Below are positions 61,201-64,000 of a stretch of 64,000 nt of DNA, in pieces. Within the stretch, counting starts at the first letter, position 1. The number at the start of each line of letters is the position of its first letter. Source of the stretch: Aphrophora alni (Eukaryota > Arthropoda > Insecta > Hemiptera > Aphrophoridae); assembly GCA_963513935.1 (NCBI GenBank), contig OY740766.1, positions 1,518,001-1,582,000 on the forward strand, read 5' to 3'. The notes below the pieces were generated by a model that worked only from the letters and a program-made list of their open reading frames with translations, had not been told where the DNA came from and searched no databases. A program made the translations under genes and the position numbers.

Positions 61201-63187
61201 GTTTCCCCCCTACACACACCTGTGCCTATGTTCCTTGTCTAGTATAAGTGATTTGTATCATTATATTATGTTACGTATATTATACATCAAACATGAAAAA
61301 TTAAACACTACAAAGCTTTTTTACAGATTCCCCTCTGTCTAGTCTTTTGACACATTTAGCCGCGTCTCAAACGAAACCAACACACGATTCCAAGAAAATT
61401 GAAAAGAAATGTTATATTTTCCATAATGTAGGCTATACTAAATTGATTCGTGGAAAAAAAGCGGCCCATCAAACGTTTTTGTCTGTGTATGTCTGCTATA
61501 CCGACGGGTGACAATGCCACGGTGTTTTTATGCCGCCGACAATGGGATACCGCTATCAGCAAACGAAACCAACACACGCTTCCAAAAAAACTGAAAAGAA
61601 ATGTTATATTTTCCATAATGTAGGCTATACTAAATTGATTCGTGGAAAAAAAGCGGCCCATCAAACGTTTTTGTCTGTGTATGTCTGCTATACCGACGGG
61701 TGACAATGATTTTTCAGTGCAAATTTTGTTTAAAGTACATTTATCAGTGTAAATTTTTATTCTTACAAGTTTTTAACACAATATTATTATATTATTATAC
61801 ATTTGTAACCAATAAAACAACTATTTTCAAATTTTTTTTTCTTACTCCTTGACAACAATTTTCTTGTAAATACTTACTAACCAGCTGTTGGCTATTTGGG
61901 ACGTTCAGGAACGGCCGCACTCGTCAAAGGGTTAAGGATGTGTAAGGATTACATATCCTATGTAATCATTACCACATCATTACATAGGGTGATTTGTTAA
62001 TGATCCTATGTAGTCCCTTACCAAATCATTTACTAGAATTGCTCTTTCGCTCTAAATGGCAACGCTGAAAAAAACTATCTTTTGTTACATGTCACACATG
62101 TGCATACGTTAGATGCTTTATTTAAACATCTTTTTATTTCAGTTTGTAGAATCAAGCAATATTGATTTATAATAAAACATAGGAAAGAACATATATTTTT
62201 CTATGGACCTAAAGACAACTTGTCGGGCTGAATTACCATTATTTGTTTTGAAGATTTGAAAGACCCTCATGTAACATACTACATCAGTAACAGTTAATCA
62301 CTTATTACAATTGAGTTAAGTTGACACGTTATAACAAATTAATACATTTATTACTCTATTGCTCGTTCTACAATGTAATTGCTTAATGCTAAGTTTGAAG
62401 ACATTTAGTGAAGTTAATGAGCCCTAATCATCAATAATCGTAATCAGTAAGCCAAGAATCGTCTCATCCCTAATTCCTACTCTTATAGGTTTTATTTGCT
62501 TTGGAAATGGGCGAATGCAAAAGCATGTGTAATTTTTTTTTACACAGTTTATTTCGACTCATTTGCCTACACTAATAAATCTCAGCCAAGTAATTTTTGT
62601 AATAAAACAAAGTTGTAAAACATATATAAATAAGATGTCATAATGGAGGGACATTACTTACATTGTTGTCATTGTTACTTTTTATTACGGCAATTTCATC
62701 CAATTTTAAGCATAACAAACTGATAAAACATCTAGAAAATTTCAAGATTTTAACAGTAACATATTGTCACCGGATTGAATAAATAACAGAAAAGCATCCA
62801 CATAAAGCATAAGGCAAAATATAAAAGTAAAACATAAAAATTCACTTAATTACATTTTATTATTTAAAGGTTAATTAAATATGTTTACTACAATGTTAAC
62901 ATTTTAGATGTAACATCTGAGGATGTATTAATAGTGTTGATGAACCATTTGTAGCAATATCGAAAAATAATATTTTTGTATACAGAGTTTTTTTTTCATT
63001 TTAAAATATTTGTTTCAATAGGTTGGAGCCTTGTTGTAAACATTAAACAGTAAAATGGTCTTCATTTATTAACTTACAGGAGAAACAGGAGATTTTGCTG
63101 GTGCACTGGGACTTGTATTGAAGTTTGAAATTCCTCCACCAGACTTCACCAATGTAGCTGCATAGGTCTTTGGTTCATTTGATGTAG
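20465..63187 (-). CDS. rin: Rasputin / G3BP, C-terminal half, five exons
   Basis: The join on the minus strand is 63187-63078, 44027-43856, 40540-40386, 36195-36043 and 20728-20465: 854 coding bases, 283 residues plus the stop. All borders are GT/AG and all phases match. In order it encodes an EPKTYA(A)TLVKSGG linker segment, a Pro/Arg/Asn-rich segment, an RRM with RNP2 LFMGNL and RNP1 NYGFIIF, the conserved IKLNVEEKKTKPR strand closing the RRM, and an RGG-rich tail ending NQRGPR. This domain order and the LNVEEKKT motif are diagnostic of G3BP/rasputin, an RNA-binding protein of stress granules linked to Ras signalling. The N-terminal NTF2-like domain and acidic region lie beyond the window. 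Introns are 3.3 to 19 kb and hold most of the transposons here. No break is seen in the coding parts. Confidence 0.94.
20729..21388 (-). other. rasputin intron segment, nothing identified
   Basis: Intronic sequence between the terminal exon and the hAT element. No exon or repeat recognised. Confidence 0.6.
21926..23825 (+). pseudogene. hAT transposase with BED zinc finger, frameshifted
   Basis: The ATG at 21926 has a good context (aaaATGG). Residues 1-70 hold a BED-type zinc finger (C41, C44, H59, H64). LALDSSTD near residues 192-199 carries the first acidic residues of the catalytic core. At a T-run near 22690 the frame shifts; the shifted frame reads SVCTDGCPSMVRAHSGF and returns to the first frame near 22790, where VFHCILHQESLS-like sequence follows. 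It shifts again near 23005 (RHEITLFLSERKKEF, WWTRVAILTDV) and near 23215. The last part, from about 23560, has the hAT C-terminal dimerisation region (HYQFWKLL... FPNLLK ... STYTCESTFSKMKFIKNK). With about four shifts the gene cannot make a full transposase. Similar genes have been domesticated in animals, but this copy is clearly decayed. Confidence 0.88.
24063..24080. repeat. Interstitial CCTAA (TTAGG) telomere-like tract
   Basis: Three CCTAA units and a partial fourth in a row, the insect telomeric repeat, inside the right end of the hAT. It is short enough to be chance. Confidence 0.6.
24161..24717 (-). other. rasputin intron segment, nothing firm
   Basis: No exon recognised. Short open stretches exist on both strands (24378-24665 + and 24494-24703 -) with no recognisable domain. 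Confidence 0.45.
24722..26226 (-). repeat. E1 3' LTR
   Basis: A 1505-base repeat, equal to 32142-33646. Ends are TG...CA on both strands. It contains a block (around 24780-24890, with GGCGCCAGG, ACCAATTTTGAAAAAAGAA and GGGGTCGTAAG) that is also in the E2 LTR, near 46940-47030 on the opposite strand. Confidence 0.92.
27270..27350 (-). repeat. Short tandem repeats in E1 internal region
   Basis: Two to three copies of about 28-30 bases of the type CGTATATTTCCTTTATTTCA. The same motif is repeated in E2 near 50945-51025 (and its tandem copy), on the sense strand as GAAATAAAGGAAATATACGA. Confidence 0.6.
28662..28731 (-). repeat. Imperfect hairpin in E1
   Basis: The left arm TCGACCGGGGTTTATTATAG pairs with the right arm CTTATAATAAAGCCCTGTCG plus A, about 17 of 20 positions, with a loop of about 29 bases. 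It sits in a part of E1 that appears longer than the corresponding part of E2, so it may belong to a later insertion. Confidence 0.6.
30194..31993 (-). CDS. E1 ORF: coiled-coil protein, unknown function
   Basis: It is 599 codons, starting ATGGAGTC 148 bases after the 5' LTR, the first large frame of the transcript. Residues 1-150 are acidic and rich in Ser/Asn/Glu. Residues about 152-330 form a long coiled coil built from degenerate units of the type KLEQNNVDLKQDLNNKFD. Residues about 418-599 are a basic C-terminal domain shared with the E2 protein (MFERRR, REKEKGILSTLRDNNKG, KGSVVMTGQDKLSVWTEVFN, KIFHQSGNHRKK). I recognise no protease, polymerase, integrase, zinc knuckle or envelope feature. 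Position and coiled coil suggest a gag-like structural protein, but that is inference. There is no signal peptide or membrane segment. The frame is intact. Confidence 0.8.
   Translation of the reverse strand: MESEIVNVNNSDEQVGLGNQNSLNNIEPLEFTGDIFDNLEKESQSNEQTNEQFAQNFLDQEISSNSNSRRSSVNANSSSGSDFNGFDSDRMLNSKEKCEDMNKKLVETPGVEIVEENSDKELRAEEVRVIEQVSVTKEVRIDESVENNDQGMSMEKIYEMLVKGFRQTSLDMDKKFDKNSLEFKRDNDKKFECISNDIKQTNNKIEQNNVDLKQDLNNKFDDFNNKFDQNKLEINTKLENFNIKLEQNNVKLDKIDNDLKQTKLELRQDNLNLKEAMCKKFEEMRVELKPNYVKFEQNLKMEINVMETNNKVEFELSYCEKKVEFEQINSVEGVLVENINNLDNNLNQAIAEIEINSFNEINNMSNDLIIIEDDCVNDCVQEISKIMNNGLGNKVYPETANNVEINMSSGVGIGISNLKNKVKVNNLITKVSAVYFKKQVGHKKVEFENCVMIKFKSIFQTQEQEIKSFCEKSNFKYNLESKNVEIVKEGFVLVYKNGGVRIPERTDVEIRSLDSRMFERRRGDGMHEREKEKGILSTLRDNNKGRSFVKKGSVVMTGQDKLSVWTEVFNIKDVLKNSIMYFKIFHQSGNHRKKCIIYN
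32060..32070 (-). promoter_or_regulatory. Splice-donor-like motif in E1 leader
   Basis: The sense strand reads CAAGGTAAGGA about 75 bases after the 5' LTR and before the ORF. A similar AAGGTAAGAA is found in the E2 leader at 47237-47246, with flanking 'AGAATTCTT'-like sequence shared. Confidence 0.45.
32120..32141 (-). other. E1 primer-binding-site candidate
   Basis: The sense sequence directly after the 5' LTR is AA then TGTCGCCGCAACTGTGGGCC. E2 has AG then TGTCGCTCAACTCGGGGC at the same place. I could not match it to a named tRNA. Confidence 0.5.
32142..33646 (-). repeat. E1 5' LTR
   Basis: A 1505-base direct repeat of 24722-26226. By eye the two copies are the same throughout the parts compared. 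Confidence 0.92.
33651..34125. other. Intronic repeat flank
   Basis: Part of this stretch (33790-34090, with 'TGTATACAAGTTACAATATA' and 'TTAGGCCTAGCTTTAG') resembles 42150-42310 ('TTATACAAGTTATAATATGT', 'AAGGCCTAGCCTAGG'). It therefore belongs to the same dispersed repeat as the subrepeats that follow at both places. Confidence 0.5.
34126..34800. repeat. Diverged tandem subrepeats, period ~346
   Basis: Two copies begin ATTTTGAAAATGTAACAAAT at 34137 and 34483. Both contain an 'ACTCCAAA' stretch, a 'TTACAT' stretch and 'ATTCTATG(G/C)A(C/T)CTTTCTGA'. Diverged copies occur at 42360-42960. No coding. Confidence 0.65.
34801..36042 (-). other. rasputin intron segment, nothing identified
   Basis: AT-rich intron up to the donor GTAAGT at 36042-36037. 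No exon or clear element. Confidence 0.55.
36043..36195 (-). CDS. rin: rasputin exon: second half of RRM
   Basis: Exactly 51 codons, phase 0-0, from ACA CTT TTT AGC (after a TTTCAG acceptor) to AGT GCA AGG (before GTAAGT). It encodes TLFSKFGTIVDLRI, a loop SKSGGMKGGTTNNKV that is longer than in vertebrate G3BP, RNP1 NYGFIIF, and TTVQSVLSAR, which continues straight into PIYYPDE of the last exon. Confidence 0.94.
36196..40385 (-). other. rasputin intron with dispersed repeats
   Basis: It is 4.2 kb without coding. At 37272 'GGGTGTGCGATCCCAGG' begins a segment that resembles 44484 (GGGTGTGCGAGGCCGG). At 39755-40012 there is a diverged tandem duplication ('TTCTACAAATACTGTAATGA' twice, at about 39812 and 39991), which also resembles 62320-62450. 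The unit 'ACTAATCGTAATGTTTAATG' is repeated at 39865 and 39885. Confidence 0.55.
40386..40540 (-). CDS. rin: rasputin exon: Gly-rich linker and first half of RRM
   Basis: 155 bases; the first two complete a Gly codon begun in the previous exon. It encodes GRDDSIPYGADGDRRRQGGG then SGGGSNSQIYSDNHQLFMGN and LPLTATEDDLR. HQLF-GNLP is the start of the G3BP RRM with RNP2. The acceptor AAG is at 40541-40542 and the donor GTGAGT is at 40385-40380. Confidence 0.93.
41299..41343. repeat. (AT)n microsatellite, left of pogo element
   Basis: A perfect AT run that ends exactly at the left terminus of the pogo element. Confidence 0.95.
41344..41809 (-). mobile_element. Short pogo/Tigger-type element with HTH remnant
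   Basis: The left end is CAGTAGTCTCGCAAACTAGG; the right end on the minus strand is CAGTAGAGTCCCGCAAACTC. Both are followed by a 'CCCGGCA'/'CCGGGTT' patch. A TA lies on each side (41342-41343, 41810-41811), the Tc1/mariner-pogo target. It is inserted inside an AT microsatellite that continues on both sides. It is 466 bases long, an internally deleted derivative that keeps the start of the transposase. Confidence 0.85.
41401..41676 (-). pseudogene. pogo/CENP-B-type helix-turn-helix fragment
   Basis: The minus strand reads KRKRVLVSFETRLNVLKKLD, then GGESVKKLCDEFNVGK and STIRAIE. This is the first (Psq-like) HTH of Tigger/jerky-type transposases. A two-residue insertion (GKVPSTIR) breaks the usual GKSTI motif. 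No catalytic domain follows. Confidence 0.75.
41810..41836. repeat. (AT)n microsatellite, right of pogo element
   Basis: Continuation of the run interrupted by the pogo insertion. Confidence 0.9.
42340..42965. repeat. Diverged tandem subrepeats, second locus
   Basis: Two units share 'GGCTTTGGTTTTTGTAA' or 'GACTTTGGTTTTTGTAA', 'TGACATAC(A/T)AACTCCAAATT' and 'AGAAGTTGTGTTTTCC'. They are relatives of the units at 34126-34800. Confidence 0.6.
43224..43274. repeat. (AT)n microsatellite
   Basis: A perfect TA dinucleotide run of about 50 bases. Confidence 0.95.
43856..44027 (-). CDS. rin: rasputin exon: Pro/Arg/Asn-rich linker
   Basis: 172 bases, starting CCA CTG GTG TCA after TTTTAG and ending ...GAT GAA AAT G before GTATGT. 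It encodes PLVSRLTPQETRNNETNISN, then NRAGPRPQRGGSNIRGMGNR and PGNDRPPTSRNNMPDENG. It is low-complexity and poorly conserved, as is usual for the middle of G3BP. Its phases fit both neighbours. Confidence 0.9.
44028..45384 (-). other. rasputin intron segment with repeats and an orphan exon-like patch
   Basis: A dispersed repeat begins at 44484 (GGGTGTGCGAGGCCGG), followed by short tandem variants of 'CAAGCTCGAGTTTT' up to about 44640. The exon-like patch 44701-44800 is listed separately. The rest is AT-rich. Confidence 0.55.
44701..44800 (+). other. Orphan exon-like segment, unknown gene
   Basis: A 100-base stretch preceded by ATTTTTTGTTTTAG and followed by GTATGA looks like a coding exon on the + strand. 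The open frame reads RTIWGNLCSGKGEVAVIDGK then LDTLDPKDTNFLW. Its composition is unlike the surrounding intron. I do not recognise the protein. It could be an exon of a nested gene, a captured exon, or a broken copy. Confidence 0.4.
45389..47137 (+). repeat. E2 LTR 1
   Basis: 1749 bases, TG...CA. Short open stretches in it (45659-45847 +, 46136-46330 -) show no domain and are taken as chance. The 3' part has GCGACCCTGAGAG, CTTTTTTCAAAATTGGT and CCTGGCGCCC, matching the E1 LTR. Confidence 0.93.
47138..47366 (+). promoter_or_regulatory. E2 leader: primer-site and splice-donor-like motifs
   Basis: Begins AGTGTCGCTCAACTCGGGGC. An AAGGTAAGAA splice-donor-like motif lies at 47237-47246. An inverted repeat around 47165-47195 (CTTATATTGAAAAATATAAG) can form a hairpin. 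The leader resembles that of E1 in order and spacing. The same leader is repeated 6626 bases downstream. Confidence 0.5.
47367..48521 (+). CDS. E2 ORF, copy 1: unknown protein with E1-type C-terminus
   Basis: 384 codons from AAAATGGAGG, 229 bases after the LTR. Residues 1-200 are charged and unlike E1: helical, Lys/Glu-rich, without the long coiled coil. Residues about 203-380 align with E1 residues about 418-595 (SKINDVIIKESAVCVK, FENYVMLKFTSIF, VDSKMFERKR, REKEKGVLSILRDNNKG, KGSVVMT--DKLSMWTEVFN, KIFHQSGNHRKK). No known enzyme, zinc knuckle or membrane motif was recognised. The ORF position suggests a gag-like role but there is no direct evidence. The frame is intact and repeated at 53993. 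Confidence 0.8.
   Translation: MEGTINNNLISEKDRVMVEFKIMKKEADKYFGKVSKCFRKEDLKLDDLGNRTELWCIEISRDDLNEYWYKELGRGGINKELELKEIIKMLHAVLKVRNEVYNKMLNRLAVKEKINFQLKVFIKNDQTEIIENICMNDYVFEQVNNGLSNNEMKLEFKKDEMCQDEPMENNELRQLTGNVEIKKNDGVTNFDGVREIVSDLNNKGKIKVNECVSKINDVIIKESAVCVKRQNFCSTVSFENYVMLKFTSIFKIQEKKIKSFSEQYNVECEYKNGCVKEIFVKAKEYDKVRNAKLTDDRNRSVDSKMFERKRNVDMSVREKEKGVLSILRDNNKGESFVRKGSVVMTMVDKLSMWTEVFNVVIKLRKQAIFYKIFHQSGNHRKKNG
48522..52014 (+). other. E2 noncoding internal region, copy 1
   Basis: 3.5 kb with no meaningful frame. It is rich in A, G and T and poor in C on the sense strand. It holds blocks shared with E1 (CTTTTGACGTATAATCGAAA near 49151, ACCGGACGTGACATTA near 50055). Short tandem units GAAATAAAGGAAATATACGA lie near 50950-51020. 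It ends in the polypurine-like GATGGGGTATT. Confidence 0.8.
52015..53763 (+). repeat. E2 LTR 2 (central)
   Basis: Same as LTR 1, shifted by 6626. It serves as 3' LTR of the first unit and 5' LTR of the second. No separate target duplication flanks it, as expected for LTR-LTR recombination or an assembly repeat. Confidence 0.93.
53993..55147 (+). CDS. E2 ORF, copy 2
   Basis: Encodes the same 384 residues as the copy at 47367-48521 without any difference seen. See that entry for domains. Confidence 0.8.
   Translation: MEGTINNNLISEKDRVMVEFKIMKKEADKYFGKVSKCFRKEDLKLDDLGNRTELWCIEISRDDLNEYWYKELGRGGINKELELKEIIKMLHAVLKVRNEVYNKMLNRLAVKEKINFQLKVFIKNDQTEIIENICMNDYVFEQVNNGLSNNEMKLEFKKDEMCQDEPMENNELRQLTGNVEIKKNDGVTNFDGVREIVSDLNNKGKIKVNECVSKINDVIIKESAVCVKRQNFCSTVSFENYVMLKFTSIFKIQEKKIKSFSEQYNVECEYKNGCVKEIFVKAKEYDKVRNAKLTDDRNRSVDSKMFERKRNVDMSVREKEKGVLSILRDNNKGESFVRKGSVVMTMVDKLSMWTEVFNVVIKLRKQAIFYKIFHQSGNHRKKNG
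55148..58640 (+). other. E2 noncoding internal region, copy 2
   Basis: Repeats 48522-52014 exactly as far as I could compare. No additional coding. Confidence 0.8.
58641..60389 (+). repeat. E2 LTR 3
   Basis: 1749 bases, followed immediately by the GTAT duplication at 60390-60393 that matches 45385-45388. Confidence 0.93.
60394..60875 (-). other. rasputin intron segment, nothing identified
   Basis: AT-rich intron between E2 and the piggyBac-like element. No exon recognised. Confidence 0.55.
61308..61395 (-). pseudogene. Pogo HTH fragment nested in the piggyBac-like element
   Basis: The + strand 'AAGCTTTTTTACAGATTCCC' and 'GTCTCAAACGAAACCAACAC' match the pogo element at about 41528-41602. 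A further matching piece ('CCGACAATGGGATACCGCTA') lies at 61536. A foreign stretch separates the two pieces. Confidence 0.65.
61371..61710. repeat. Tandem duplication, period 192
   Basis: ACGAAACCAACACACG at 61371 recurs at 61563. Both are followed by about 130 nearly identical bases ending GACGGGTGACAATG. This produces a repeated peptide on the minus strand (SPVGIADIHRQKRLMG twice), which is not taken as a gene. Confidence 0.85.
61936..63077 (-). other. rasputin intron segment with dispersed repeat
   Basis: The part 62320-62450 resembles the repeat at 39755-40012 (TTTATTACT--, TTCTACAA-T, TTTGAAGACATTTAGTGA). Near 61940-62035 'CCTATGTAATCATTACC' and 'GATCCTATGTAGTCCCTTACC' form short local repeats. 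No exon found. Confidence 0.5.
63078..63187 (-). CDS. rin: rasputin exon: linker with conserved EPKTYA motif
   Basis: 110 bases; the first two complete a codon from the upstream exon. It encodes TSNEPKTYAATLVKSGGG, then ISNFNTSPSAPAKSPVSP. EPKTYA-LVKSG is a conserved short motif of insect and vertebrate G3BP linkers. The acceptor TATAG is at 63188 and the donor GTAAGT is at 63077-63072. Confidence 0.9.
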
Positions 63188-64000
63188 CTATAAAAATAAA
63201 AACGTGTACAGGAAAAATATATCATATTAACTAATTCTTTTTAATGTTGTTTTTTGTAGCCTGATTAAATATTATTATTTTAAATGACTTGAAAATTAAA
63301 TGAAGCATAAATATTTTATAACAATTACAGTAGAGTTTTGCTAACCCAAGCTAACTTCCTGGTCGAATTACACGGAAAACCATTAAAACACTGTTTAAAA
63401 GTGTTAAATTGATTTTGATATACTTTAAAAACATTACGAATTACAGTACATGAATTGTTACTAAATAAATGTAGTGTACTAACATATAAAACAGCACACA
63501 GAATAAGACTACAGTATTACAGCGCAGTACAGAATGTCAAATCATCAAACAAGTTTCAAACTTGGCAGAAAAAGTTAGTAATTGTTTTCCAACGGTTTGA
63601 CGATAAAAATTTGTAATACGGTATCGAAAATCTCATTACAAGATAAATTATTGCCAAAAAAAGAGCAAGGTAGCCCATGGTTGTCAATTCAAACAGCTCC
63701 CCTTACATGAGGCTAACCTTCGAGCGAAGCTACCGACATCTTCTAATGCTAATAAAGTTGCGTAAATATTGGATTTTTTGCATAGTTTTTTTATAAGTTA
63801 CTATTAGCAAATTGAAATCCTGTCATCCCAATGCCCAGACACTGGGATGCAGAAAACTGAACTTTAAATAAACACGCCAAAATTTGGATCCGAGTGTCAC
63901 ATACTGAATGTCATCTTTCTTGGTGAAAGTAACTCTTATATCGCAATGTTCTTGTAGTTCATGTACTCTATTGATTGAGAAAGTGAAAAGTGTTTACGAA
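63188..64000 (-). other. rasputin intron (upstream), with a pogo-like end
   Basis: Intron continuing past the window edge. At 63329 'ACAGTAGAGTTTTGCTAACC' resembles a pogo terminal repeat; a clear partner was not found. No exon recognised. Confidence 0.5.

Larger units (their letters stand above)
60880..61931. mobile_element. Non-autonomous element with piggyBac-like ends and nested pogo piece
   Basis: Flanked by TTAA (60876-60879, 61932-61935). The ends are CCCTTTGAAGAGTACATG on the left and CCCTTTGACGAGTGCGGCCG on the right (minus strand). A second copy of 'GAGTACGGCCGTTCTTGAAC' near 60911 matches the right end 'GAGTGCGGCCGTTCCTGAAC'. There is no transposase. It contains a pogo HTH fragment and a tandem duplication. 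Confidence 0.75.

Noticed and set aside
61356..61706. 116-codon minus-strand frame with an internal peptide repeat
   Set aside because: The repeat comes from a 192-base DNA duplication inside a non-coding transposon; a protein is not supported.
1..64000. Prokaryotic-type systems (CRISPR, phage defence, operons) or a viral insertion
   Set aside because: Spliced host exons, transposon types and composition are those of an animal genome. No CRISPR-like spaced repeats and no viral polymerase or capsid gene were seen.

Overview
The window is eukaryotic and very probably insect. It is strongly AT-rich, its genes are spread over many small exons with canonical GT/AG borders, its introns are full of class I and class II transposons, and it has a short interstitial CCTAA/TTAGG tract of the insect telomere type. 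No prokaryotic-style operon, CRISPR array, rRNA or confident tRNA was seen.

Two host genes can be read, and they converge. On the + strand, positions 952-1101 and 4395-4601 are the last two coding exons of a lysosomal alpha-mannosidase (GH38, MAN2B1-like). They join in phase and end at a stop, with AATAAA signals 50-90 bases downstream. On the - strand, five exons (63187-63078, 44027-43856, 40540-40386, 36195-36043, 20728-20465) join in phase into the C-terminal half of rasputin/G3BP: a linker, a complete RRM split over two exons, and a terminal RGG tail. The N-terminal NTF2-like half lies beyond 64000. Between the two 3' ends (about 4.7-20.4 kb) is AT-rich DNA with decayed transposons, part of which is probably rasputin 3' UTR.

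The rest is mobile DNA, mostly in rasputin introns. A fossil Merlin (ISXO2-like) transposon with a target duplication sits in the last mannosidase intron. Short elements with piggyBac-like ends (TTAA-CCCTTTG...) lie at 12.3-13.4 and 60.9-61.9 kb. Pogo/Tigger relics lie at 14.8-16.3, 41.3-41.8 and inside the second piggyBac-like element. A nearly fully palindromic element lies at 17.26-17.91 kb. A decayed hAT of the GTF2IRD2/ZBED type with imperfect 8-base target duplications lies at 21.4-24.15 kb.

The most unusual content is a family of large LTR elements that encode no reverse transcriptase, integrase or protease. Element E1 (24722-33646, - strand; 1505-base LTRs; GAAC duplication) and element E2 (45389-60389, + strand; 1749-base LTRs; GTAT duplication) each carry one unrecognised ORF next to the 5' LTR, followed by 3.5-4 kb of noncoding DNA. 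E2 is a tandem LTR-internal-LTR-internal-LTR array with a 6626-base period and no difference that I saw between copies. The E1 (599 aa) and E2 (384 aa) proteins share a C-terminal domain of about 180 residues but have unrelated N-terminal parts, a long coiled coil in E1. The two elements also share a primer-site-like motif, a leader splice-donor-like motif, a polypurine motif, LTR blocks and long noncoding blocks. This is the best candidate here for an undescribed system: a large non-autonomous retrotransposon family that keeps a private protein and depends on a partner for its enzymes.
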